Assembly (NCBI GenBank): GCA_945787295.1
Contig: CALZHQ010000034.1
Coordinates: 1-27,745 of the forward strand
DNA length: 27,745 nt
Source of the DNA: an uncultured Desulfuromonadales bacterium
GTDB lineage: Bacteria; Desulfobacterota; Desulfuromonadia; Desulfuromonadales; Geopsychrobacteraceae
Reading direction: 5' to 3'
Both the position numbers and the translations under genes were made by a program. This document shows, in pieces, positions 13,811 through 22,023 of this stretch (its first letter is position 1; the number at the start of each line of letters is the position of its first letter). The notes beneath the pieces were generated by a model that worked only from the letters and a program-made list of their open reading frames with translations, ran no database searches and had not been told where the DNA came from.

Positions 13811-15376
13811 CTAATGCCTAAAGTGGCGCATGCCGGTGAAGATCATTGCAATGCCATGCTCATCGGCTGCAGCGATCACTTCCTCATCACGGATCGAACC
13901 ACCCGGCTGGATGACCGCAGTGATGCCGGCGGCGGCGGCGTTGTCGATCCCGTCACGGAACGGGAAGAAGGCATCCGAGGCCATGGCAGCGCCCTGCACC
14001 TCCAGCCCGGCATGCTCGGCCTTGATCGCAGCGATCCGTGCTGAGTTGACCCGGCTCATCTGCCCGGCGCCAACACCGATGGTCATGCCATCCTTACCGT
14101 AAACAATGGCGTTCGACTTGACGAACTTGGCAACCCGCCAGGCGAACTCAAGCGACTCGCGTTCTTCAGCAGTCGGCACCCGCTTGGTGACCACCTGCAG
14201 ATCCGCGCTGAGCAGTAAGTCCGTATCTTGAACCAGCAGGCCACCGTTGACCCGCTTAAAGTCTAAACGTTGGCTCGACTCGACCGGCCACTCACCACAT
14301 TCGAGCAGACGCACATTCTTCTTCGCCGCAACCACATCCACCGCTGCGGAGGAAACCTTCGGCGCGATAATCACTTCGACGAACTGCTTCTCACAGATCG
14401 CAGCAGCGGTTTCGGCATCCAGCTCACGGTTAAAAGCGATGATGCCGCCGAACGCCGACTCCGGGTCGGTCGAGAAAGCGCGCTGGTAGGCATCGAGCAG
14501 GTTCTCGCCAAGCGCTACCCCGCAAGGGTTTGCATGCTTGACGATGACGCAGGCCGGGCCCTCGTTGAACTGCTTGACGCACTCAAGAGCGGCATCGGTA
14601 TCGCCGATATTGTTGTAGGAGAGCTCCTTCCCCTGCAGCTGTTTGGCGGTCGCGATAGAAGCCTCGGTCACATTTTTCTCAACGTAAAAGGCCGCATTCT
14701 GATGCGGATTTTCACCGTAACGCATTCCCTGCGCCTTGTGGAACTGCAGGCTCAAGGTCGGCGGGAACTCGGCATGCTCTTCGGCCGTCTTCTTGCCAAG
14801 CCAGTTGGAAATGGCTCCATCGTAAGCAGCAGTGTGCTGGTAGACCTTGACCGCCAGCTTGAAGTTGGTCGCCTCGGAAACCTCGCCACTGTTCTGCTTC
14901 ATCTCGGCGATAACGGTCGCGTAATCGGTCGGGTCGACCAGAACGGTAACAAACTTATTATTCTTCGCCGCGCTGCGCAGCATGGTCGGGCCGCCGATGT
15001 CGATATTTTCGATCGCATCAACCAAGGTGCAACCTTCTTTGGCGACGGTCGCCTCGAAGGGATAAAGGTTGACCACCACCATATCGATCGGTTCGATATC
15101 ATGCTTGGCCATGGCATCGACATGCTCCGGGTTGTCGCGCAGACCGAGCAGTGCGCCATGCACCTTAGGGTGCAGGGTCTTGACCCGGCCGTCCATCATC
15201 TCCGGGAAGCCGGTGTAGTCGGAAACATCCATCACCGGGATACCTGCATCGCGGATCAGCTTGGCGGTACCGCCGGTGGAAAGAAGTTCGACACCGAAAC
15301 TGTTCAGCTCACGGGCCAGGTCGAGAATACCTGCCTTGTCTGAGACCGAAATCAATGCTCGTTTGATGGCTGCCAT
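13811..15376 (-). CDS. purH: Bifunctional AICAR formyltransferase/IMP cyclohydrolase
   Basis: PurH does the last two steps to IMP. The 521-residue protein starts [20 protein letters not shown], the MGS-like IMP cyclohydrolase domain (about residues 1-195, with STGGTAKLI and [12 protein letters not shown]). The AICAR transformylase domain follows, with [25 protein letters not shown] and [12 protein letters not shown], and the usual end [16 protein letters not shown] lies five bases before the ATG. It is the first gene of the purH-purD-purE series. Confidence 0.96.
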   Translation of the reverse strand: MAAIKRALISVSDKAGILDLARELNSFGVELLSTGGTAKLIRDAGIPVMDVSDYTGFPEMMDGRVKTLHPKVHGALLGLRDNPEHVDAMAKHDIEPIDMVVVNLYPFEATVAKEGCTLVDAIENIDIGGPTMLRSAAKNNKFVTVLVDPTDYATVIAEMKQNSGEVSEATNFKLAVKVYQHTAAYDGAISNWLGKKTAEEHAEFPPTLSLQFHKAQGMRYGENPHQNAAFYVEKNVTEASIATAKQLQGKELSYNNIGDTDAALECVKQFNEGPACVIVKHANPCGVALGENLLDAYQRAFSTDPESAFGGIIAFNRELDAETAAAICEKQFVEVIIAPKVSSAAVDVVAAKKNVRLLECGEWPVESSQRLDFKRVNGGLLVQDTDLLLSADLQVVTKRVPTAEERESLEFAWRVAKFVKSNAIVYGKDGMTIGVGAGQMSRVNSARIAAIKAEHAGLEVQGAAMASDAFFPFRDGIDNAAAAGITAVIQPGGSIRDEEVIAAADEHGIAMIFTGMRHFRH

Positions 15377-15440
15377 GGGATCTCCTTTGCTTGCCTGATA
15401 TGAGAGTTAAAATTCTATATATGTAAAAGAAACAGGTCAG

Positions 15441-15474
15441 AAAAAACGAAGAAAGGACAGTCACTGGACTGTCC
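15441..15474 (-). terminator. Intrinsic terminator after the ASKHA gene
   Basis: GGACAGT (minus strand 15474-15468) pairs with ACTGTCC (15461-15455) around a six-base loop, followed by a T-rich run ending in TTTTTT. It separates the alr-ASKHA unit from purH. Confidence 0.8.
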
Positions 15475-15506
15475 AATTCAACAATAGCTATTAAGTGTAA
15501 CCGCTG

Positions 15507-16736
15507 TTACGAAAAGTCAAGGCTGGCAAGAAAAGCTTTTTCAAACGCCGGCGTCCCTGACAAGGGGTACGATTTGAGGCTCGAAGTCAGTCTTCTTGCC
15601 TGCTCGAGGCCATCGCTCTGCTGTAAAATCTGCTGCAGACCGGTCAGCACCGCACCCGGTAGAAAGCGGCACTTTTCTAGCATAGTTTCCGGCAACATGG
15701 CAACCCCTTTCAACGCGGTCGCCGGCAGTGCGCCACCCAGCGCTCCAGCAATCCGCACTGCAGTCACCTGTTCCGCCGTCAAACCTGCCCGCTGCAGCAG
15801 ACAAGTGACGCCGGCCGAAACCGCTCCTTTGGCCAGCTGGAAAGCGCGCACATCATCCTGATTCAAGCGCAGACAGGTCCTGGCATCCCGGTATATCTGA
15901 AGCGCTTGTGCCTCACCGTCAGCGACCAGATAACGCGACAGATTTGAATCGATTTCAGCAGCCGAGAGGACCCGGCCGTCGGCAGTTATCAAGCCCGCTT
16001 CGACGGCACAACTTAAGAGCGCAAAAAGGCCGCTGCCACAAATCCCCTTCGGCATCCCGCCACCGACAACCGAGAGAGTGAAGCGATCTTTGCAGATGCC
16101 GACCTCGGTGACAGCCCCGAAACCATAACGCATCCCACAGCCAAGATGGCCCGCCTCAAACGCCGGACCGGCGGCCACCGATGTCACGAGCCAGGTGTCA
16201 CCATCCCACAGCGCCAACTCTGCATTGGTGCCGAGGTCAACGTATAAGGTCGGCTGATCTTCTGGCGGACTACCGAGCAAGACAGCCAACAGGTCGCCAC
16301 CTACATAGCCGCTGACCAGGGGCAGTAAATATAATGGTACTGAAAAATTCAGCCCTAATTGCTCAGAATCGAGAGCGTCCCCGGCGAGATAGTCGGGACG
16401 ATAAGGCGGGCGTAATACCCGCGCAACCGACTGCGCGGTCAGCAACAAGCTGATCGCCGGATTGGCCGCAGCGGCGGCGGCATTTATCTGTTCGACGTTG
16501 GCGTCGATTTCTGCCAACAACTCCTCAACCAGCAGATTGATGCCACCAACCAGCAAACGTTGCAGCTGCGCCGCCTCGCCCGCGAGAGCTGCCTCCATCC
16601 GCGCAATAACATCGGCACCATATTGTTGTTGCGGATTATCAAGACTCGATTCTGCGACAACCTGGCCCTCAGTTGTCCAAAGCCGACCGACCAGGCTGGT
16701 CGTGCCGAGGTCAAGCCCGAGCAACAGCTGTCTCAC
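15507..16736 (-). CDS. ASKHA-domain protein related to corrinoid-activation ATPases (DUF4445-like), lacking the ferredoxin domain
   Basis: The 409-residue protein has an ASKHA (actin/Hsp70/sugar kinase) ATPase fold: LLGLDLGTTSLVGRL (phosphate 1) at the N-terminus, LYVDLGTNAELAL (phosphate 2) near the middle, then GICGSGLFALL and RIAGALGG in the adenosine region. The pattern fits the C-terminal domain of RACo/RamA-type reductive activators of corrinoid proteins. Those are usually near 600 residues with an N-terminal 2Fe-2S domain, which is absent here; no cysteine cluster is visible. The substrate is therefore unknown. The GTG start overlaps the alr stop as GTGA (16736-16733), so the two are co-translated. 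A terminator follows. Confidence 0.72.
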   Translation of the reverse strand: MRQLLLGLDLGTTSLVGRLWTTEGQVVAESSLDNPQQQYGADVIARMEAALAGEAAQLQRLLVGGINLLVEELLAEIDANVEQINAAAAAANPAISLLLTAQSVARVLRPPYRPDYLAGDALDSEQLGLNFSVPLYLLPLVSGYVGGDLLAVLLGSPPEDQPTLYVDLGTNAELALWDGDTWLVTSVAAGPAFEAGHLGCGMRYGFGAVTEVGICKDRFTLSVVGGGMPKGICGSGLFALLSCAVEAGLITADGRVLSAAEIDSNLSRYLVADGEAQALQIYRDARTCLRLNQDDVRAFQLAKGAVSAGVTCLLQRAGLTAEQVTAVRIAGALGGALPATALKGVAMLPETMLEKCRFLPGAVLTGLQQILQQSDGLEQARRLTSSLKSYPLSGTPAFEKAFLASLDFS

Positions 16737-17872
16737 GCGGTGGTCTCCAGGTAACGGCGCGGCACCCGGCTGCCGATGCGACAGAATACTTCGTAGGAAA
16801 TGGTGTCCAGCTGCTCGCCCCAGTCATCGCCGAGAATCGATAAGCCATCCGCCGAGCCAAGCAGTGTAACAGGGTCACCGACTTTTGCCTGTGGCACATC
16901 GGTGACATCGAACATGATCCAGTCCATACAGACCCGGCCAATTAACGGCACCTTTTGGCCATGCAGAATCCCCTGCCCGCAATTGGAAAACAGACGGTTG
17001 TAGCCGTCTGCGTAACCGATCGGCAGAACCGCCACCCGAGTTTGCCGATCGGTGTGAAAATTGTGGCCATAGGAAACCCCGCTACCCGGCGGCAGGGTCC
17101 GCAACTGGGAGATACAGCTGCGCAGGTGCATCACCGGCAGCAGGTCGAGCCGGGCGGAAAAGTCGGGACCGGGCAGGCCACCGTAAAGCATGATCCCCGG
17201 TCGCATCAGGGTCACCTCAGGAACATCCCAGCCGGACAACCCGGCGCTGTTGCTGATATGAATATCATTCGGCACTATGCCTGCTTCTTTCAACATTTGC
17301 TGAACAAAACGGAAGCGTTCCAGTTGCTGCAAGGTGACATCCGAATCGAGCTCATCGGCACAGGCCAGGTGCGACATCAACCCGACGATTTCCAGCCCCT
17401 TCATTTGCTTCAACTGTGGCAGAAACTCACGCAGTTGCTCGGGCAGAAAACCGACCCGTCCCATACCGCTGTCAACTTTCAGATGGACAGAAATCTGTGT
17501 TTTCAGTTGTACCGCATCATCGTTCAACCGCTGAGCGGTCTGCGGATCGAGCAGTGCCGGCATCAATTTATGCCTGACAAAAGCTGATTCTTGCCCTGGG
17601 TAGCAACCACCCAGAACAAGCAAGGACTCTTCGATCCCGGCGCCCCGCAACTCCAAGGCCTCCTCAAGGGTGGCGACGGCAAAATCCTTCACCCCGGCCT
17701 GGCGGAAACAATTAGTCACCGGTACCGCACCGTGCCCGTAGGCATCTGCTTTTACAACCGTCAGGACGCGCTGCCGGGGTAAACAGAACTGTTCGGCCTG
17801 CCGCAGGTTATGGAGCAAAGCCGCCAGATCGATGTCTGCCCAGGTCGGGCGGAGAGGATATTTACTGTTCAA
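16733..17872 (-). CDS. alr: Alanine racemase
   Basis: Alr makes D-alanine for peptidoglycan using PLP. The 379-residue protein has the PLP-lysine motif VVKADAYGHGA (Lys41), HLKVDSGMGRVGF, SNSAGL, RPGIMLYG, the catalytic tyrosine region GVSYGHNF, and PIGYADGYNR, all in the usual order. The start is a TTG at 17872, supported by AGGAG at 17884-17880, seven bases upstream; no better in-frame ATG exists. It is followed immediately by the ASKHA gene, with a four-base overlap. Confidence 0.95.
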   Translation of the reverse strand: MNSKYPLRPTWADIDLAALLHNLRQAEQFCLPRQRVLTVVKADAYGHGAVPVTNCFRQAGVKDFAVATLEEALELRGAGIEESLLVLGGCYPGQESAFVRHKLMPALLDPQTAQRLNDDAVQLKTQISVHLKVDSGMGRVGFLPEQLREFLPQLKQMKGLEIVGLMSHLACADELDSDVTLQQLERFRFVQQMLKEAGIVPNDIHISNSAGLSGWDVPEVTLMRPGIMLYGGLPGPDFSARLDLLPVMHLRSCISQLRTLPPGSGVSYGHNFHTDRQTRVAVLPIGYADGYNRLFSNCGQGILHGQKVPLIGRVCMDWIMFDVTDVPQAKVGDPVTLLGSADGLSILGDDWGEQLDTISYEVFCRIGSRVPRRYLETTA

Positions 17873-17985
17873 AAGCAGACTCCTGCAACGCTAAAAAAAA
17901 GCAGAACTAAAAGCTGAATCTTAAAGTGTTTATAAATATACTTCTAACCGATTGCTGTAAAGTCGCAAACGACATGGAAAGTTAA

Positions 17986-18015
17986 TTGACACCAAGGAGC
18001 CGGGGCTGTTAGGAT
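17986..18015 (+). promoter_or_regulatory. Possible sigma-70 promoter of the CooT-like gene and thi genes
   Basis: A perfect TTGACA (17986-17991) is followed after 18 bases by TAGGAT (18010-18015), four of six matches to the -10 consensus. The start would be about 40 bases before the CooT-like ATG. A GGGGCT/AGCCCC pairing (18002-18007 and 18032-18037) overlaps the site. Confidence 0.42.
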
Positions 18016-18060
18016 TTTCTATTCTGTCTGTAGCCCCTTAGCCAATGGAGACATTCTTAT

Positions 18061-18246
18061 ATGTGCCTTGATTATGGTCCGTTCAAACTGATTAAAAATG
18101 ACCAGGAAACCAACCTGGATGATATTGCCACGATCCTGATCCAGGAAGATGGTCTGAAGCTGATCGATTCATTCGGCAAAACCAGTCAAATGGCTGGCCA
18201 AGTTGCCGAAATTGACCTGATGAATCAGCGGATCGTACTCGCCTGA
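18061..18246 (+). CDS. CooT family nickel-binding protein
   Basis: This 61-residue protein begins Met-Cys, keeps an ILIQEDGLKLID middle, and ends GQVAEIDLMNQRIVLA. This matches the CooT family, whose dimer binds Ni(II) through Cys2 and is linked to carbon monoxide dehydrogenase maturation in Rhodospirillum rubrum. No CODH or other nickel enzyme gene is in the window, so the client is unknown. GGAG lies ten bases before the ATG. The thiED gene follows by about 50 bases. Confidence 0.68.
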   Translation: MCLDYGPFKLIKNDQETNLDDIATILIQEDGLKLIDSFGKTSQMAGQVAEIDLMNQRIVLA

Positions 18247-18295
18247 TTTACCATTTTCTCCCAGTTCATTTGACTCCTGCATGGAGGGATTGCCA

Positions 18296-19726
18296 ATGCT
18301 CTCTGGACTTTACCTGATTACCGACGAAAACCAGGATGGAAAGTTACTACAGAAAGTAGAAGCAGCTCTGACCGGCGGTGCCGAAGTCGTCCAATACAGG
18401 GCAAAAAACATCCGCCCGGATGACCGCCGCAAAATGGCGCAAGACCTGCGCGACCTTTGCAATCGCCATCAAGCCAAACTGATCATCAACGATCTCCCCG
18501 AGCTGGCTCGCGACGTCAATGCCGACGGCGTCCATCTCGGGCAGGACGACATGCCGGCGGTTCAGGCCCGGCAGCTGGTTGGCGGCGGCAAAATGATCGG
18601 CATTTCCACCCACAGTGTCGAAGAGGCTCTCAAGGCCGAAGCCCAGGGTGCAGACTATATTGCCATCGGCAGTGTCTTCCCCACCGACAGCAAAGACGAC
18701 ACACAGCAGGTTGGCCTCGACATGCTGCGCAACGTTCGCAAGGCGGTACGGGTTCCGCTGGTGGCAATCGGCGGCATCACCCCGGCCGCTGCTTTCGAGG
18801 CGCTCGAAGCCGGTGCCGATTCGGTGGCTGTCATTTCCGGCATCATGGCTGATAATGATCCGGCCCGGGCGGCCAAGGAATACTCCCTGCTCTTCAACCG
18901 CAACAAACCGAAGCCGAACGGACGGGTATTGACCATCGCCGGTTCCGATTCGGGAGGTGGCGCCGGCATTCAGGCCGACATCAAAACCATCAGCCTGCTC
19001 GGCAGTTATGCCAGCAGCACCTTAACTGCGCTGACGGCCCAGAATACTCTCGGAGTCGCCGAAACCTATCAGGTTCACACCGATTTTGTCCTCAAGCAGC
19101 TCAACACCATCCTTGATGATATCGGTACCGACACGGTCAAAACCGGCATGCTCAGCTGGGGCGGTATCGTCACCCGGATCGCCAAGGTGATTGCGGACCG
19201 CTCCCTGCTGGCTGTGGTCGACCCGGTCATGGTCGCCAAGGGCGGCGAATCGCTGCTCGACAAAGAGGCGCACGAAAGCCTGATTTCCCGCCTGCTGCCG
19301 GAATCCTACCTGTTGACCCCGAATCTGCCGGAGGTCGAAGCCCTGACCGGTCACCAGCCGACCAGCGTTGAGGAGATGGTCGCTGCCGGCCGCAATCTGC
19401 AGGAACTGGGCGCGCGCAACATCCTGATCAAGGGCGGCCACCTGGATGGCGAGGCGACCGACATCCTGCTGCTCGGCAGCGAGGAATACCGCTTCAGCTC
19501 GCCACGCTTCGAAACCATCAACACCCACGGCACCGGTTGCACCCTGTCAGCGGCCATTGCGACCTTCCTTGCCCAGGGCTATCCACTGCGCTACGCCGTG
19601 GAGCGCGCCAAACGCTTTGTCAGCCTGGCTATCGAGCACTCTGTTCAGCTTGGTCGTGGCCATGGCCCAGTCAATCATTTCCAAGCTGCAATGCAGCTCT
19701 TGCATGAAGGGGCCTCTGTAGATTAA
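18296..19726 (+). CDS. thiED: Fused thiamine phosphate synthase / HMP-phosphate kinase (ThiE-ThiD)
   Basis: The 476-residue fusion covers two consecutive thiamine steps: phosphorylation of HMP-P to HMP-PP (ThiD) and its condensation with thiazole phosphate (ThiE). Residues about 1-205 are ThiE, a TIM barrel with VQYRAKN, ADGVHLGQDDMP, IAIGSVFPT and AIGGI. Residues about 208-470 are ThiD, a ribokinase-like fold with TIAGSDSGGGAGIQAD near its start and the anion-hole motif NTHGTGCTLSAAIA. The ATG at 18296 is chosen over 18281 because GGAGGG lies seven bases upstream of it. A terminator hairpin follows before thiC. No TPP riboswitch is visible upstream. Confidence 0.94.
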   Translation: MLSGLYLITDENQDGKLLQKVEAALTGGAEVVQYRAKNIRPDDRRKMAQDLRDLCNRHQAKLIINDLPELARDVNADGVHLGQDDMPAVQARQLVGGGKMIGISTHSVEEALKAEAQGADYIAIGSVFPTDSKDDTQQVGLDMLRNVRKAVRVPLVAIGGITPAAAFEALEAGADSVAVISGIMADNDPARAAKEYSLLFNRNKPKPNGRVLTIAGSDSGGGAGIQADIKTISLLGSYASSTLTALTAQNTLGVAETYQVHTDFVLKQLNTILDDIGTDTVKTGMLSWGGIVTRIAKVIADRSLLAVVDPVMVAKGGESLLDKEAHESLISRLLPESYLLTPNLPEVEALTGHQPTSVEEMVAAGRNLQELGARNILIKGGHLDGEATDILLLGSEEYRFSSPRFETINTHGTGCTLSAAIATFLAQGYPLRYAVERAKRFVSLAIEHSVQLGRGHGPVNHFQAAMQLLHEGASVD

Positions 19727-19757
19727 ACTACCAGATTCCTGTATACAACGTTCACTC

Positions 19758-19795
19758 GCAGCGCTACCACTGCAAACGTGGTAAGCGCTGCTTTT
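19758..19795 (+). terminator. Intrinsic terminator between thiED and thiC
   Basis: GCAGCGCT-ACCAC (19758-19770) pairs with GTGGT-A-AGCGCTGC (19778-19791), 13 pairs with one bulged A, a seven-base loop and a TTTT tail. thiC starts only about 20 bases later with no room for another promoter, so the hairpin must leak, be regulated, or be bypassed from an upstream start site. Confidence 0.75.
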
Positions 19796-19815
19796 CGCTT
19801 TTGAGGACTATTGAA

Positions 19816-21120
19816 ATGACGCAGTTGGAGATGGCCCGTGCCGGCCAAATCAGCGAACTAATGCAACAGGCAGCGGCCGCTGAGAATATTGACCCGGAAA
19901 TATTGCGACAGAGAATTGCGGCTGGTACTGCTGTCATCTGCCGCAACAACAAGCACACAAATGCCCCGCCACTGGCTGTTGGCGAAGGGCTGCGCACCAA
20001 GACCAACGCCAATCTCGGCACCAGTTCGGATGATACCAGCATCGATAATGAGCTGGAAAAGGCCAAGGTCGCGGTTGCGGCTGGCGCCGATGCGATCATG
20101 GACCTGTCGACCGGTGGTCCGATCGATGAAATTCGTGCGGCCATTATTTCTCAGACCAATGTCTGCATCGGCAGCGTGCCGCTCTACCAGGCCGCCTGCG
20201 ATGCAGTTCTCAACCAGGGCAAACCGATCGTCGACATGACCGTCGATGATATCTTTGCCGGCGTCGAAAAACACCTCGAAGACGGCGTCGATTTCATTAC
20301 CGTCCACTGCGGCGTCACTCTGGAAACTGTCGAGCGGATGGAAAAAGAGGGCCGGATCATGGAAGTGGTCTCCCGCGGCGGTTCCTTTACCGTCGAGTGG
20401 ATGCTGCACAACCAGGCCCAGAACCCGCTCTATGAATTTTACGACCGGCTGCTGGAGATCGTCCGCCCTTACGATGCAGTCCTCTCTCTCGGAGACGGCT
20501 TCCGGCCCGGTTGCCTGGCCGACGCCACCGACCGTGCTCAGATCCACGAACTGTTGCTGCTCGGCGAACTGACCCAACGGGCCCAGGATGCCGGTATCCA
20601 GGTGATGATCGAAGGTCCCGGCCACGTACCGCTGAATCAGATCGAGGCCAATATCAAGCTGCAGAAGCGAATCTGCCACGGCGCCCCTTTCTACGTGCTT
20701 GGCCCGCTGGTTACCGACATTGCACCCGGGTATGACCACATCACCTCGGCGATCGGTGGTACCGTTGCCGCCGCTGCCGGTGCCGATTTCCTCTGCTATG
20801 TCACCCCCAGCGAACATCTGCGCCTGCCGACCGTTGAAGATGTCCACGAAGGGGTGATGGCGGTGCGCATTGCCGCTCATGCGGCCGATATTGTCAAAGG
20901 CATCCCCGGGGCGATCGAAAAGGACAACGCCATGGCCCGCTGCCGCAAGGAGCTCGACTGGGAAGGCCAGTTCAAGCTGGCCATCGACCCGGAAAAAGCT
21001 CGCCGCCTGCGCGCTGAATCTGGCGTAGACGAAGAACATGGCGCCTGTACCATGTGTGGCGCGCTCTGCGCCTACAAGGTTATGAACGAGCGGGGAGAGA
21101 AAAAATCTGTTGCCGGTTAA
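19816..21120 (+). CDS. thiC: Phosphomethylpyrimidine synthase ThiC (short form)
   Basis: ThiC is a radical-SAM enzyme that turns AIR into HMP-P. The 434-residue protein is the short bacterial form. It has NANLGTSSD near the N-terminus, GADAIMDLSTGG, DFITVHCGVT, SRGGSF, SLGDGFRPGC, EGPGHVPL, and the C-terminal cluster motif CTMCGALC that binds the 4Fe-4S cluster. The ATG at 19816 has GAGGA eight bases upstream. With thiED just before it, the pyrimidine branch and coupling step of thiamine synthesis are together here. Confidence 0.96.
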   Translation: MTQLEMARAGQISELMQQAAAAENIDPEILRQRIAAGTAVICRNNKHTNAPPLAVGEGLRTKTNANLGTSSDDTSIDNELEKAKVAVAAGADAIMDLSTGGPIDEIRAAIISQTNVCIGSVPLYQAACDAVLNQGKPIVDMTVDDIFAGVEKHLEDGVDFITVHCGVTLETVERMEKEGRIMEVVSRGGSFTVEWMLHNQAQNPLYEFYDRLLEIVRPYDAVLSLGDGFRPGCLADATDRAQIHELLLLGELTQRAQDAGIQVMIEGPGHVPLNQIEANIKLQKRICHGAPFYVLGPLVTDIAPGYDHITSAIGGTVAAAAGADFLCYVTPSEHLRLPTVEDVHEGVMAVRIAAHAADIVKGIPGAIEKDNAMARCRKELDWEGQFKLAIDPEKARRLRAESGVDEEHGACTMCGALCAYKVMNERGEKKSVAG

Positions 21121-21175
21121 GGCAAAGAACATTTATACTCGGCCGTTTTCTTCTGTTTGAAAACTGATCTATGTC

Positions 21176-21198
21176 GGCACCGGGCTTACCCCGGTGCC
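21176..21198. other. Strong hairpin in the thiC-speD spacer
   Basis: GGCACCGGG (21176-21184) pairs perfectly with CCCGGTGCC (21190-21198) around a five-base loop. No U-tract follows, so it is a poor terminator. It ends seven bases before the speD Shine-Dalgarno site (21205-21209), so it may affect speD translation or mRNA stability. Confidence 0.55.
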
Positions 21199-21218
21199 AC
21201 TTTCAGGAGATGCTGCCG

Positions 21219-22007
21219 ATGTGCGCTAAAAAAGTGACCCGCCCTCGTCGCCGCCCGAAAATCAAGCTGCGCGATTTCAACAATCTGACCAAAAGTCTGT
21301 CCTTCAATATCTACGATATCTGCTACGCCAAACGGCCACAGGCGCGTAAAGAATATCTTGAATATATCGACGAGGAATACAACGCCGAACGACTGACCCG
21401 GATTCTCACTGAAGTTTCTGACATCATCGGTGCCAATATCCTCAACATTGCCAGTCAGGATTACGACCCGATGGGCGCCTCTGTGACGATTCTGATTGCC
21501 GAAGAACCAGTTGAGCCGAAATCGGACCAGGTCCTGGCTCATCTCGATAAAAGCCACCTCTGTATCCACACCTATCCGGAGACCGATAACAAATCGGGAA
21601 TTTCGACCTTCCGGGTTGATGTCGACGTCTCCACCTGTGGTAAGATCAGTCCATTGAAAGCACTGAATCATCTGATTGACTCGTTCGAATCGGATATTGT
21701 CGTGATGGACTACAAGGTGCGTGGTTTTACCCGCGACGTAAAAGGCAGGAAACACTTTATTGACCACCGGATCCACAGCATCCAGCAATATATTCGGAAA
21801 AACATTCGTGACCTGTACCAGTGTGTCGATATCAATATCTTTCAGGAGAACCTGTTTCACACCAAAATGCTGTTAAAAGATTTCAGCCTTGAAAAATACT
21901 TGTTTTCAACAACCTATGAAGATCTCTCAGCGGGTGAATTGCGCGAAATCAAACGGAAACTTGAACAGGAAATGACCGAAATATTCTATTCTAAGAATAT
22001 CTACTGA
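21219..22007 (+). CDS. speD: S-adenosylmethionine decarboxylase proenzyme
   Basis: SpeD makes decarboxylated SAM for spermidine synthesis. The 262-residue length and sequence fit the E. coli-type (class 1A) enzyme. Autocleavage and pyruvoyl formation would occur at Lys111-Ser112 in [13 protein letters not shown], the same residue numbers as in E. coli. [19 protein letters not shown] and [12 protein letters not shown] follow, as in the family. The ATG at 21219 is chosen because AGGAG at 21205-21209 is nine bases upstream; earlier in-frame ATGs have no site. No speE is in the window. Confidence 0.93.
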   Translation: MCAKKVTRPRRRPKIKLRDFNNLTKSLSFNIYDICYAKRPQARKEYLEYIDEEYNAERLTRILTEVSDIIGANILNIASQDYDPMGASVTILIAEEPVEPKSDQVLAHLDKSHLCIHTYPETDNKSGISTFRVDVDVSTCGKISPLKALNHLIDSFESDIVVMDYKVRGFTRDVKGRKHFIDHRIHSIQQYIRKNIRDLYQCVDINIFQENLFHTKMLLKDFSLEKYLFSTTYEDLSAGELREIKRKLEQEMTEIFYSKNIY

Positions 22008-22023
22008 TGCTCAAGGGGAGACC

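Noticed and set aside
18247..18295. TPP riboswitch before thiED
   Set aside because: The gap is only about 50 bases and lacks the conserved thi-box elements.
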